Positions 1 to 9,101 of a DNA stretch of 64,000 bases are shown here, piece after piece. How positions within the stretch are numbered: the first letter of the stretch is position 1; each line of letters begins with the position of its first letter. The notes beneath the pieces were generated by a model. It saw only the letters and a program-made list of their open reading frames with translations, made no database searches and was not told the origin of the DNA. A program made the translations under genes and the position numbers. The DNA comes from Mesorhizobium sp. CA14 (GTDB lineage: Bacteria; Pseudomonadota; Alphaproteobacteria; Rhizobiales; Rhizobiaceae), in NCBI RefSeq assembly GCF_020165195.1, contig NZ_JAIUHR010000001.1:62001-126000 (forward strand), read 5' to 3'.

Positions 1-1353
1 GCCCTGCTTGGCGGCGTCGGCGCGGCGCTTGGTGAAGCCGGCATAGTCGGCTGCCTTCATCGCCGCATCGAGCGAAGCGTTATAATCGCCTGCGTCATAG
101 GCCATGATCACCGGCGTCTGGTGGGGGAAGGACGTGATGAAGTTACGGCGTCGAAGTTCCGCCGGCGACACGCCAAGCTCGCGCGCCGCTGTTTCCATCA
201 TCCGCTCAAGCACGTAGGTGGCCTCCGGCCGCCCTGCCCCGCGATAGGCATCGACGGGCGCGGTGTTGGTGTAGACGGTGCGCACATTGGCGTGGATCGC
301 CGGGATGTTGTACTGGCCCGACAGCAGCGTGGCGTAGAGATAGGTCGGCACGCAGGACGAGAACAGCGACATATAGGCGCCGAGATTGGCGATGGTATCG
401 ACCTTCAGCGCAGTGATGCGGTTGTCCTTGTCGAAGGCCATCTCCACCGTCGAGACATGATCGCGGCCATGCGCGTCCGAAAGGAAGCTTTCGGTGCGGT
501 CGGCGACCCATTTGACCGGAACGCCGGTCTTCTTCGACGCCCACAGGCAGACGATCTCTTCCGGATAGATGTAGATCTTGGAGCCGAAGCCGCCGCCGAC
601 ATCGGGCGCGATCACGCGCAGCTTGTTTTCCGGCGCGACGTTGTAGAAAGCGCTCATCACCAGCCGCGCGAGATGCGGGTTCTGCGACGTCGTCCAGCAG
701 GTATAGTGGTCCTCCGCCTTGTCGTAGTGCCCGAGCGCCGCGCGCGGCTCCATCGCATTCGGCACCAGCCGGTTGTTGACGATCTTCATACGTGTGACGT
801 GTGCCGCCGACTTGATCGCCGCATCGGTCGCCTTGCCGTCGCCTAGCTCCCAGTCGAAGATCAGGTTGTTCTCTGCCTCGGCATGGATCTGCGGCGCGCC
901 GGATTGGATAGCCTTCGTGGCATCGACCACGGCGTTGAGTTCCTTGTAGGTGATCTCGACCGCTTCCGCCGCATCGCGCGCCTGGCCCTTGGTGTCGGCG
1001 ACGACGATAACGACCGCATCGCCGACATAGCGCACCTTGTCGACGGCTAAGGGCGACCACGCGCCCATTTTCATCGGCGTTCCATCCTTGGAGTGGATCA
1101 TCCAGCCGCAGATCAAATTGCCGATGCCGTCGGCCTTGAGCTCCTTGCCCGTCAGGACGCCGACGACGCCCGGCATCGCTTGCGCCTTTTTCACGTCGAT
1201 CTTCTTGATCTGCGCATGCGCATGCGGACTGCGCACGAACACGGCATGCTTCATGCCGGGGACCACCATGTCGTCGACATAGCGGCCGCCACCGGTGATG
1301 AACCTCTTGTCTTCCTTGCGCGCCACGCGGGCGCCGACGCCTTCGATACCCAT
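1..1353 (-). CDS. coxL: Form II CO dehydrogenase-like large subunit (xanthine oxidase family), 3' end missing
   Basis: This is the molybdopterin-binding catalytic subunit of a molybdenum hydroxylase. The 451 codons present are open to the window edge, so the C-terminal part is missing. The family motif VGGGFGSK lies at residues 252-259. The active-site loop reads AYRGAGR at 369-375, which marks form II (CoxL-like) proteins, whereas true aerobic CO dehydrogenases of form I carry AYxCSFR. CO oxidation is therefore uncertain and another aldehyde or heterocycle substrate is possible. It follows coxS on the same strand across a 123-base repeat-filled gap. A coxM flavoprotein gene is not seen and could lie beyond the edge. 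The start ATG at 1353 follows AATTCCGGAGGAATTTCCGC with a GGAGG ribosome site. Confidence 0.88.
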   Translation of the reverse strand, partial: MGIEGVGARVARKEDKRFITGGGRYVDDMVVPGMKHAVFVRSPHAHAQIKKIDVKKAQAMPGVVGVLTGKELKADGIGNLICGWMIHSKDGTPMKMGAWSPLAVDKVRYVGDAVVIVVADTKGQARDAAEAVEITYKELNAVVDATKAIQSGAPQIHAEAENNLIFDWELGDGKATDAAIKSAAHVTRMKIVNNRLVPNAMEPRAALGHYDKAEDHYTCWTTSQNPHLARLVMSAFYNVAPENKLRVIAPDVGGGFGSKIYIYPEEIVCLWASKKTGVPVKWVADRTESFLSDAHGRDHVSTVEMAFDKDNRITALKVDTIANLGAYMSLFSSCVPTYLYATLLSGQYNIPAIHANVRTVYTNTAPVDAYRGAGRPEATYVLERMMETAARELGVSPAELRRRNFITSFPHQTPVIMAYDAGDYNASLDAAMKAADYAGFTKRRADAAKQG

Positions 1354-1378
1354 TGCGGAAATTCCTCCGGAATTTTAA

Positions 1379-1476
1379 GGGAGTAGGGCAGTAAGGGAGT
1401 AAGGGATAGGGAATGAGGAGCCGGTCGCTTACTCCCCTATTCCCTTACGGCCCTACTCCCCTATTCCCCTATTCCC
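1379..1476. repeat. Imperfect inverted repeat of G-rich heptads between coxS and coxL
   Basis: The stretch is built from AGGGAGT/AGGGAAT-type heptads on the left (about 1379-1408) and their complements on the right (about 1430-1476). Both arms contain the word GGGAGTAGGGCnGTAAGGGA when read in opposite directions, so the spacer RNA could fold into a long hairpin. It separates two genes of one presumed operon. It does not encode a recognisable protein. Confidence 0.6.
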
Positions 1477-1977
1477 TTAAGCTGCCTGCTTCGCCTTGCC
1501 CTTGGCGCCCTTTGCCATCGTCTCCGATGCGGCAAGGATCGCCTTCACGATGTTGTGGTAGCCCGTGCAGCGGCAGATGTTGCCATCGAGCTCGGCGCGC
1601 ACCGTTGCCTCGTCCAGGCCTTCCGGGTAGCGCGCGATCATGTCGGTGGCCATCATGATCATGCCTGGCGTGCAGAAGCCGCATTGCAGTCCGTGATGCT
1701 CCTTGAACGCGGCCTGCACCGGATGCAGCTCTGCGCCATCCGACAGTCCCTCGATGGTGACGATGGTCGAACCCGAGGCCTGCGCGGCAAGCATCGTGCA
1801 GGATTTCACAGCCCTGCCGTCGACATGCACGACGCAGGCGCCGCATTGCGATGTATCGCAACCGACATGTGTTCCGGTGAGGCCCAGATGCTCTCGCAGG
1901 AAATGCACCAGCAACGTTCGGTCCTCGGCGCTCCCGCTGACCCGCCTCCCGTTCACAGTCAACGACACGTCCGACAT
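1477..1977 (-). CDS. coxS: CO dehydrogenase/xanthine dehydrogenase-family [2Fe-2S] small subunit
   Basis: A 166-residue iron-sulfur subunit that passes electrons from the molybdenum site of CoxL. The plant-ferredoxin cluster is ligated by C40, C45, C48 and C60. The second, family-specific cluster uses C99 and C102 (QCGFC) with C135 and C137 (CRC). All eight ligands are present and the length is typical. The chosen ATG at 1977 is preceded by CAGGGAGGTTGC, a strong ribosome site; an upstream in-frame extension to 2052 lacks one. It is the first gene of the coxS-coxL unit, transcribed away from the FIST gene. A hairpin (TGCCGAA at 2009-2015 with TTCGGCA at 2029-2035) in the divergent region may be an operator. 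Confidence 0.92.
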   Translation of the reverse strand: MSDVSLTVNGRRVSGSAEDRTLLVHFLREHLGLTGTHVGCDTSQCGACVVHVDGRAVKSCTMLAAQASGSTIVTIEGLSDGAELHPVQAAFKEHHGLQCGFCTPGMIMMATDMIARYPEGLDEATVRAELDGNICRCTGYHNIVKAILAASETMAKGAKGKAKQAA

Positions 1978-2185
1978 GCAACCTCCCTGGGTATCAACCT
2001 TGGTCATTGCCGAATGCCGTGCTTGTGCTTCGGCAGTGCGTTGTTCGCGCACCGTACAACGAGCAAAACAGCGCTGCCAGCGCCGGTTCCATTGTACTTT
2101 CGATCATGGCAAAAGCTGTGTGCAGCGCAGCAACCGGCCCCATTGCCAAAACCGGGATTGAAGGCAAAGATGCCTTGGACGCGAT

Positions 2186-3418
2186 GTGCCTGACACGCAT
2201 AAAAAGACACGCACAAATCAGCGTTGGAGGAAATTGCGGAGAAGGCAGCTGGCCAGTTCGAGCACACGCTATGCATCGGGCCTTTCGGCGCTCACTACGG
2301 ATGAGCCCGATCCAAATGCCTTTGCCCGGGCCATCGCGGCCGAAGCAGCGATCGTCGACGCCGGCTTCGCGCTTCTGTTCTTCTCCCAAAGCCTGGTCGA
2401 CGCGGCGGCGCTCGCGCAGGCGCTGAAGGTCCATGCGCCGTCGCTCGCCTATGCCGGCTGCTCGACCGCCGGCGAAATCACGCCGCAGGGACTGGAGGAA
2501 GGGCATGCCCTTGCCCTGCTTTTGCCGGCGGCGTCGTTTTCGACCGTCAGCGCCATGGTCGAGAACCTCTCCTCCTCGGGCATGGACGAGATCACCGGCG
2601 AGGTGGTGGAGCTGCGCCGCCTGCTGCGCGGCCGCGCCGGCCAGGAGCGGGCGAAGAGCGTCTTCGCCCTCTGCTTCATCGACGGGCTTTCCTATGCCGA
2701 GGAAGCGGTGACCTCGGCCATCCACTGGGGGTTGGACGACATCCCGCTGATCGGCGGCTCGGCGGGCGACGACCTGAAATTCGAGACGACCAGCCTGATC
2801 TCCAACGGCAAGGTCACTTCCGACAGCGCCATCATCGTGCTGGTCGCGACCGAGATCCCTTTCCACGTCTTCAAGACCGACAATTTCATCCCGACCGACG
2901 AGAAGCTGGTGGTGACGGCGTCCGACCCCGATCATCGCATCGTGCGCGAATTCAACGCCACCAACGCGGCGGAAGAATATGCCGCCTCCGTCGGCATCGT
3001 GGCGCAGACGCTGACGCCCTTGAGCTTCGCCTCGCACCCCGTCGTGGTGAAGGTCGGCGGCGAATATTATTGCCGCTCGATCCAGCGCATGCATCCCGAC
3101 GGCTCGCTGTCCTTCTTCTGCGCCATCGACGACGGCGTGGTGCTTTCCATCGCCCAACCGAAGAACATGGTCGAAGCAACCCGCGCGGCGCTTGAGGATG
3201 TCGAGCACCGGCTCGGCGGCATCGACATGATCCTGGGCTTCGACTGCGTGCTGCGCCGGCTCGACGCGCGCAATCGCCAGGTCTTCCGTGACATCTCCGA
3301 GCTCTATCGCACCAATAAGGTGATCGGCTTCGGCACCTATGGCGAGCAGTATCGCTCGATGCACCTCAACCAGACTTTCACCGGCATCGCCTTCGGCGAG
3401 CGCCAGGCAGCCGAGTGA
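2186..3418 (+). CDS. FIST-domain sensory protein (NosP-like)
   Basis: A 410-residue soluble protein with FIST_N and FIST_C domains. Conserved family segments are GCSTAGEI at 91-98, GGSAGDD at 190-196 and GFGTYGEQY near 381-389. FIST proteins are small-molecule sensors; the NosP subgroup binds haem and nitric oxide and regulates a partner kinase. The next gene is a NahK-like hybrid kinase 6 bases downstream, the arrangement known for nosP/nahK, so a NosP role is inferred. Haem binding cannot be read from sequence alone. The start is GTG at 2186 with a weak ribosome site; a TTG at 2234 behind GGAGGAAA is an alternative that removes 16 residues. Confidence 0.85.
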   Translation: MPDTHKKTRTNQRWRKLRRRQLASSSTRYASGLSALTTDEPDPNAFARAIAAEAAIVDAGFALLFFSQSLVDAAALAQALKVHAPSLAYAGCSTAGEITPQGLEEGHALALLLPAASFSTVSAMVENLSSSGMDEITGEVVELRRLLRGRAGQERAKSVFALCFIDGLSYAEEAVTSAIHWGLDDIPLIGGSAGDDLKFETTSLISNGKVTSDSAIIVLVATEIPFHVFKTDNFIPTDEKLVVTASDPDHRIVREFNATNAAEEYAASVGIVAQTLTPLSFASHPVVVKVGGEYYCRSIQRMHPDGSLSFFCAIDDGVVLSIAQPKNMVEATRAALEDVEHRLGGIDMILGFDCVLRRLDARNRQVFRDISELYRTNKVIGFGTYGEQYRSMHLNQTFTGIAFGERQAAE

Positions 3419-3424
3419 GCGCCG

Positions 3425-4762
3425 ATGCCGCTTCGCGACATCGACGACCTCGAAAGGCTGAAGAAGATCAACGCAGCGCTGGTCAGTCGCGTCGAGCGCT
3501 CGATGGACCAGCAGGGCAACGCCTTCTCGCTGTTCCAGACCGCGATTTCGCTGGAAAACCGGGTGCGCAACCGCACCGAGGAATTGCACGCCACGCTGCG
3601 CCGGCTCGAGCAGTCGAACACCGACCTCAGCGCGGCGAAGGAGAACGCGGAACTCGCGAACCTCTCCAAGACCAGGTTTCTCGCCGCCGCCAGCCACGAT
3701 GTGCTGCAGCCGCTGAACGCAGCGCATCTGTCGGTCTCGGCGCTGGCCGAGGTTCAGACCAGCGACGAAGGCAGGAAGCTGGTGCGCCAGGTCGAGCGCT
3801 CGCTGGAGACGATGGAAGACCTGCTGCGCACGCTGCTCGACATCTCCAAGCTCGACGCCGGCGTGGTGCAGCCCGAAATAGGCGATGTCAGCCTGGAGGC
3901 GCTGTTTTCCTCGCTACGCTCGGACTTCCTTCCCGAAGCGGAAAAGAAAGGCCTGTCACTGAAATTCCGGCCGGTCAACGTCGTCGTGCGCTCCGACCGC
4001 ACACTGCTTAGACGTATCCTGCAGAACATCCTTTCCAACGCGCTGCGCTACACCCGCTCGGGCGGCGTGCTGGTCGGCACCAGGCATCGCGGCGACACCA
4101 TCCGCATCGACGTCGCCGACACGGGCTGCGGTATTGCCGAGGACCAGCGGGAGGCGGTCTTCGAGGAATTCCACCGCGGCACCGCGACGCTTGCCGATGC
4201 CGGACTTGCCGGCGGGCTTGGCCTCGGCCTCGCCATCGTGCGCCGCATGGCCGCCGCGCTCGGCCACCCGGTAACCTTTTCCTCAAAGGTCGGGCGCGGC
4301 ACCATCTTCCACATCGACGTACCGATCGGCATGGCGCCGGCCGAACCGGCGACGGCCAGCGCCGACATGGATCGCCCGCGCGGCTATGGCCTGTTCGGCA
4401 CTAAGGTGCTGCTCGTCGAAAACGACGCCGACGTGCTCGCCGCCATGACCTCGCTGCTCGAGCGCTGGCAGTGCCAGGTACGCGCCGCCACCTCGACCGA
4501 CGATGCGCTCGACCTGCTCGGCGATACCGCCTGGGTGCCCGACATCATCATCGCCGACCAGCATCTCGACGGCGGCGACCTCGGCACGTCAACGATAGCC
4601 GAAGTGCGCGACTATCTCGGCCGCCCCGTGCCGGCGCTGATCGTCACCGCTGACGGCTCCGAACCCGTCGCCAAGGCCGCCCGCGCCGCCGGCATAGAGC
4701 TGATGCGCAAGCCGCTGAAGCCGGCGCAATTGCGGGCGCTCTTGGCGCATTTGTTGGCGTAG
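3425..4762 (+). CDS. Soluble hybrid sensor histidine kinase/response regulator, NahK/ErcS'-like
   Basis: A 445-residue kinase with no membrane segment. Residues 1-80 are a charged, probably coiled-coil linker. The H-box is FLAAASHDVLQPLNAA with phospho-acceptor H91, the form seen in the NahK and ErcS' family. The N-box is at about 201-210, the G1 box DTGCGIA at 232-238 and GLGLGLAIV at 265-273. A receiver domain follows from about 326, with D378 as acceptor and K429 conserved. There is no input domain of its own, which fits control by the adjacent FIST protein. It converges with the response regulator gene across 11 bases, so that regulator is the likely phosphorelay partner. Confidence 0.9.
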   Translation: MPLRDIDDLERLKKINAALVSRVERSMDQQGNAFSLFQTAISLENRVRNRTEELHATLRRLEQSNTDLSAAKENAELANLSKTRFLAAASHDVLQPLNAAHLSVSALAEVQTSDEGRKLVRQVERSLETMEDLLRTLLDISKLDAGVVQPEIGDVSLEALFSSLRSDFLPEAEKKGLSLKFRPVNVVVRSDRTLLRRILQNILSNALRYTRSGGVLVGTRHRGDTIRIDVADTGCGIAEDQREAVFEEFHRGTATLADAGLAGGLGLGLAIVRRMAAALGHPVTFSSKVGRGTIFHIDVPIGMAPAEPATASADMDRPRGYGLFGTKVLLVENDADVLAAMTSLLERWQCQVRAATSTDDALDLLGDTAWVPDIIIADQHLDGGDLGTSTIAEVRDYLGRPVPALIVTADGSEPVAKAARAAGIELMRKPLKPAQLRALLAHLLA

Positions 4763-4773
4763 AAATACCGCCC

Positions 4774-5457
4774 TCAAAATCCCGCCTGATCCCGAAACAG
4801 CTCCGCATTGTCGAGCTTCGATACCTCGATCACCGCTTGCGTGCGGCTGTAGACGTTGAGCTTGCGCAAAATCTCCGAGACATGTGCCTTCACCGTGGTC
4901 TCGCCCACCTGCAACTCGTAGGCGATCTGCTTGTTGAGCATGCCCTGGCGCAGCATCTGCAGGACCCTCAGTTGCTGCGGCGTCAGCCTGGCCAGGCGCT
5001 GCACCATGTCGGCGCGGTCGGTGCTGTCGGGATCGGGCGGCTGGCCCTCGTAATTTTCCGGCACATAGACCGCGCCATCCATCACCGAGCGAATGGCCGC
5101 GGCGAGGTCGCTCTTCCTGGCCGATTTCGGGATGAAGCCGGCGGCGCCATAGGACAACGCCTCGGAGATGATCTTCGGTTCCTCATAGCCCGACACGATC
5201 ACCACCGGCAGCCGCGGATAGCGGGTCCTCAGCTGCAACAGCCCCTCGAAGCCATGCACGTCGGGCATGCTCAAATCGAGCAGCGCGAGGTCGAACGGCT
5301 TGGCGTCGGCAAGAAGCTCGATCGCTTCCGCGATCGAACGCGCCTCGACGGTGTCGACGTCCGGATAGGCCATCTGCACAGCACTATGCAGCGCCTCGCG
5401 AAACAGCGGGTGGTCGTCGATGATCAGGAAGCGGGCGCGATCGCTGACGGAGGTCAT
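4774..5457 (-). CDS. LuxR/FixJ-family response regulator
   Basis: A 227-residue two-domain regulator. The receiver domain covers about 8-125, with acidic pair D14-D15, phospho-acceptor D61 in LLDLSMPD and K112. The C-terminal LuxR-type helix-turn-helix (about 155-215) includes LTPQQLRVLQMLRQG and TTVKAHVSEILRKL. It lies tail-to-tail with the hybrid kinase gene. It is likely the output of that pathway, comparable to the LuxR-type regulators near nosP/nahK in pseudomonads, but its targets are unknown. Start ATG at 5457; its upstream region is shared with the FAH-family operon on the other strand. Confidence 0.92.
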   Translation of the reverse strand: MTSVSDRARFLIIDDHPLFREALHSAVQMAYPDVDTVEARSIAEAIELLADAKPFDLALLDLSMPDVHGFEGLLQLRTRYPRLPVVIVSGYEEPKIISEALSYGAAGFIPKSARKSDLAAAIRSVMDGAVYVPENYEGQPPDPDSTDRADMVQRLARLTPQQLRVLQMLRQGMLNKQIAYELQVGETTVKAHVSEILRKLNVYSRTQAVIEVSKLDNAELFRDQAGF

Positions 5458-5664
5458 TGCGTGAATTCAGGCATCGGTTCGGTTTCCAGCCGGCACAGGA
5501 TAGTCCTACGACCATGGCCGGATTATTGGCAAATAGTATACGCCCAATGGTACAGCGCATTGTCGTTGAAACGACAGGACAATACGCGTGGGTCGTCCTC
5601 AGTCTTGCCCGTCCGTCAAAATCGGCGGAAGGTGACACGATTCATGCCAACGCAGAGAAAACTG

Positions 5665-6363
5665 ATGCCAGAATTCGTCCTTCCGCCGCCGGCCGCTGCT
5701 TCGGTTGCCGTTGCAGGCTCGGCGGAGCGGTTTGCCGTGCGCCGCATCTTCTGCGTCGGCCGCAATTACGCGGCGCATGCGCGCGAGCTCGGCAATGACG
5801 AGCGCGACCCGCCCTTTTTCTTCACCAAGCCGGCCGACGCGGTGGTCGACAGCGGCGCCGAGATCCCCTACCCGCCTTTGACCTCGAACCTGCACCACGA
5901 GATCGAGCTGGTCGTTGCCATCGGCAAAGCCGGCTTCCGCGTTCCGCGCGAAGACGCGCTCGCCCATGTCTGGGGCTATGGCGTCGGCGTCGACCTGACC
6001 CGCCGCGACCTGCAGGATCAGGCCAAGAAAGCGGCGCGTCCCTGGGATTGGTCGAAGGCGTTCGACCAATCCGCGCCTTGCGGACCGCTCGTTCCGGCCG
6101 CGAAAACGGGACATCCGGACAAAGGCCGCATCTGGCTTGCCGTCAACGGCGCGGTGAAGCAGGACGGCGACCTTGCCGAACTGATCTGGCCGGTCGCCGA
6201 CATCGTCTCGATCTGCAGCGAGGCGGTCGAGCTGCAACCCGGTGACCTGATCTTCACCGGTACGCCGGCCGGCGTCGGTGCAATCCAGGCCGGCGACAGG
6301 ATCACCGGCGGCGTCGACGGCATCGGCCAGATCGCGGTGACCATCGGGCAGCCGAGGCGATGA
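5665..6363 (+). CDS. Fumarylacetoacetate hydrolase-family protein (fumarylpyruvate hydrolase-like)
   Basis: A 232-residue single-domain FAH protein that probably cleaves a C-C bond in a ring-cleavage intermediate. Typical segments are IFCVGRNYAAHARELG (28-43), FFTKPADA, the metal ligands E79, E81 (HHEIELVVAIG) and D110, and IFTGTPAGVG near the C-terminus. The small size fits fumarylpyruvate or acylpyruvate hydrolases better than full fumarylacetoacetase. It overlaps the isomerase gene by ATGA, implying coupled translation in a gentisate- or homogentisate-type route. The start at 5665 gives the family-like MPEFVLPPP beginning; ATG 5644 is a possible longer start. Confidence 0.85.
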   Translation: MPEFVLPPPAAASVAVAGSAERFAVRRIFCVGRNYAAHARELGNDERDPPFFFTKPADAVVDSGAEIPYPPLTSNLHHEIELVVAIGKAGFRVPREDALAHVWGYGVGVDLTRRDLQDQAKKAARPWDWSKAFDQSAPCGPLVPAAKTGHPDKGRIWLAVNGAVKQDGDLAELIWPVADIVSICSEAVELQPGDLIFTGTPAGVGAIQAGDRITGGVDGIGQIAVTIGQPRR

Positions 6364-7010
6364 GCAATCTCGTCCTCCACAATTACTACCGCTCCTCCAC
6401 CTCCTACCGGGTGCGGATCGCCCTGGCGATCAAGGGGCTGGACTACACCTATGTGCCGCATCATCTGCGCCATGGCGAGCATCTCGAGCCCGCCTATCTT
6501 GCCGTCAATCCGCAAGGGCTGGTGCCGGCGCTGGTTCTGGATAATGGCACGCTTCTGACCCAGTCGCTGGCAATCATCGAATATCTCGACGAGATCCAGC
6601 CGGAGCCGCCGCTGCTGCCGAAGGATGCGCTGGGTCGGGCACGAGTGCGGATGCTGGCGCAGATGATCGCCTGCGACATCCACCCGGTGAACAATCTGCG
6701 CGTGCTGACCTCGCTGCGCAGTTTGTTCGGCGCCGGCGACGAGGATGTCGTCAACTGGTTCCGGCATTGGGTGAACGAAGGTTTTCAGCCGCTTGAGAAG
6801 ATTCTGGCTTCGTCGCCTGAGACCGGCACCTTCTGCCACGGTGATGCGCCCGGCCTTGCCGACATCTGCCTTGCCGCCCAGGTCACCAACAATGCCCGCT
6901 TCGGCGTCGACATGGCGCCCTACCCCGTGATTGCGCGCATCAACGCCGCCTGCATGGCGTTGCCGGCGTTCCAGAAGGCTGCGCCGCAGAACCAGATCGA
7001 TGCCGAGTAA
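6360..7010 (+). CDS. maiA: Maleylacetoacetate/maleylpyruvate isomerase (zeta-class GST)
   Basis: A 216-residue glutathione-dependent cis-trans isomerase. The zeta signature is SSTSYRVRIAL at 12-22; the usual cysteine is threonine (T14), a common bacterial variant. The N-terminal thioredoxin fold (1-85, with NPQGLVPAL and TQSLAIIEYLDE) is followed by a helical C-terminal domain. Its product would be the substrate of the overlapping upstream hydrolase. Whether the pathway is tyrosine/homogentisate or gentisate cannot be decided here, since no ring-cleavage dioxygenase is in the window. Confidence 0.9.
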   Translation: MSNLVLHNYYRSSTSYRVRIALAIKGLDYTYVPHHLRHGEHLEPAYLAVNPQGLVPALVLDNGTLLTQSLAIIEYLDEIQPEPPLLPKDALGRARVRMLAQMIACDIHPVNNLRVLTSLRSLFGAGDEDVVNWFRHWVNEGFQPLEKILASSPETGTFCHGDAPGLADICLAAQVTNNARFGVDMAPYPVIARINAACMALPAFQKAAPQNQIDAE

Positions 7011-7028
7011 CGAATTGAAGGACTCCCC

Positions 7029-8068
<1,040 letters not shown>

Positions 8069-8069
<1 letters not shown>

Positions 8070-8126
8070 GCAATTCCAGGAAAAGTGTGAAACGGTTTTC
8101 CGTCCGGAATTGCGTCAAAACAAATC
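8069..8126. repeat. Palindromic intergenic repeat, family A (copy 1)
   Basis: The element opens with GCAATTCCAGGAAAAGTG (from 8070), holds ACGGTTTTCCGTCCGGAATTGC and ends with a CAAAACAAAT tail. GCAATTCC (8070-8077) and GGAATTGC (8106-8113) are the outer arms. Related copies lie at 29919, 37768 (opposite orientation) and 46042, with fragments at 40250 and 48661. It sits between two convergent genes. Confidence 0.8.
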
Positions 8127-8135
8127 AGTAGGCGC

Positions 8136-8999
8136 TTACCGCGCGAACTTCTTCGCCCCGAACACGCAGGCCACGACGCCCAGCGTGACGACCACCATCA
8201 TCGGGCTGACCTGCTCGTGCAACAGGCTCGCCGCCAGCGCCAGGCCGAAGAAGGGCTGCAGCAGCTGCAGCTGCCCGACGGCGGCGATGCCGCCTTGTGC
8301 CAGGCCGCGGTACCAGAAGATGAAGCCGATCAGCATGCTGAACAGCGAGACATAGCCGAGGCCGATCCAAGCGCCCGAACCGATGGCCGCAAAAGATGGC
8401 GGCAGCGTCGCGAAGCTCAACGCCAGCATGACCGGCAGCGACAGCGCCAAGGCCCAGCAGATCACCTGCCAGCCGCCGAGCTTGCGCGACAGCTTGGCCC
8501 CTTCGGCGTAACCCAGCCCGCAGACGATGATGGCGCCGAGCATCAGGCCGTCGCCGACCGGCGACGCGGTGACGCCTTGCGCCAGGGCGAATCCCGCGAC
8601 CAAAGCGCTTCCCAGGCACGAGAACAGCCAGAAGGCCGGACGCGGACGGTCGCCGCCGCGCAGCACGCCGAAGATCGCGGTCGCCAGCGGCAGCAGGCCG
8701 ACAAAGATAATCGAATGCGCCGAAGTGATATGCTTCAGCGCCAGCGCCGTCAGCAAGGGGAAGCCGACCACGACACCCAGCGCAACGACGGCGAGCGAGA
8801 TCAGGTCGCTGCGCTCCGGACGCTTCTCGCGAAACAGCAGCAGCATCGCGATCCCGAGTAGGCCGGCGATCACCGCTCGGGCCGCCGTCAGGAAGGTCGG
8901 GTCGAAATCCATCACCGCCACCCGCGTCGCCGGCAGCGACCCGCTGAAGATCAGCACCCCGATGAAGCCGCTGAGCCAGCCGTCGAAACTCTTTTCCAT
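8136..8999 (-). CDS. EamA-family (DMT) transporter
   Basis: A 287-residue inner-membrane protein with about ten hydrophobic segments in two EamA repeats, of the drug/metabolite transporter superfamily. Such proteins usually export amino acids or other small metabolites. The ATG at 8999 has GGAG at good spacing and gives MEKSFDGWLSGF followed directly by the first membrane segment; an upstream extension to 9065 overlaps the divergent promoter. It is divergent from a MocR-type regulator, a frequent pairing in which the regulator controls the exporter. The substrate cannot be inferred. Confidence 0.87.
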   Translation of the reverse strand: MEKSFDGWLSGFIGVLIFSGSLPATRVAVMDFDPTFLTAARAVIAGLLGIAMLLLFREKRPERSDLISLAVVALGVVVGFPLLTALALKHITSAHSIIFVGLLPLATAIFGVLRGGDRPRPAFWLFSCLGSALVAGFALAQGVTASPVGDGLMLGAIIVCGLGYAEGAKLSRKLGGWQVICWALALSLPVMLALSFATLPPSFAAIGSGAWIGLGYVSLFSMLIGFIFWYRGLAQGGIAAVGQLQLLQPFFGLALAASLLHEQVSPMMVVVTLGVVACVFGAKKFAR

Positions 9000-9058
9000 G
9001 AACTGCTCCGTTTGCGCTTTCGTACCGGTGCGGGCCGTGGCGTCACCAGAGACAATGC

Positions 9059-9082
9059 GGTACAATTCTACAAAACTGTAAT
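9059..9082. promoter_or_regulatory. Candidate operator in the EamA/MocR divergent region
   Basis: TACA (9061-9064) and TGTA (9077-9080) bound an AT-rich 20-base stretch, TACAATTCTACAAAACTGTA, in an otherwise GC-rich 102-base divergent spacer. TACAAT at 9061-9066 could serve as a -10 element. The position suits an autoregulatory MocR site, but this is inference. Confidence 0.35.
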
Positions 9083-9101
9083 GGTCGGCAGGAAAGTACA
9101 G

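Noticed and set aside
1379..1476. CRISPR-like array
   Set aside because: The repeats are contiguous heptads in inverted arrangement without spacers of regular length, and no cas gene is near.
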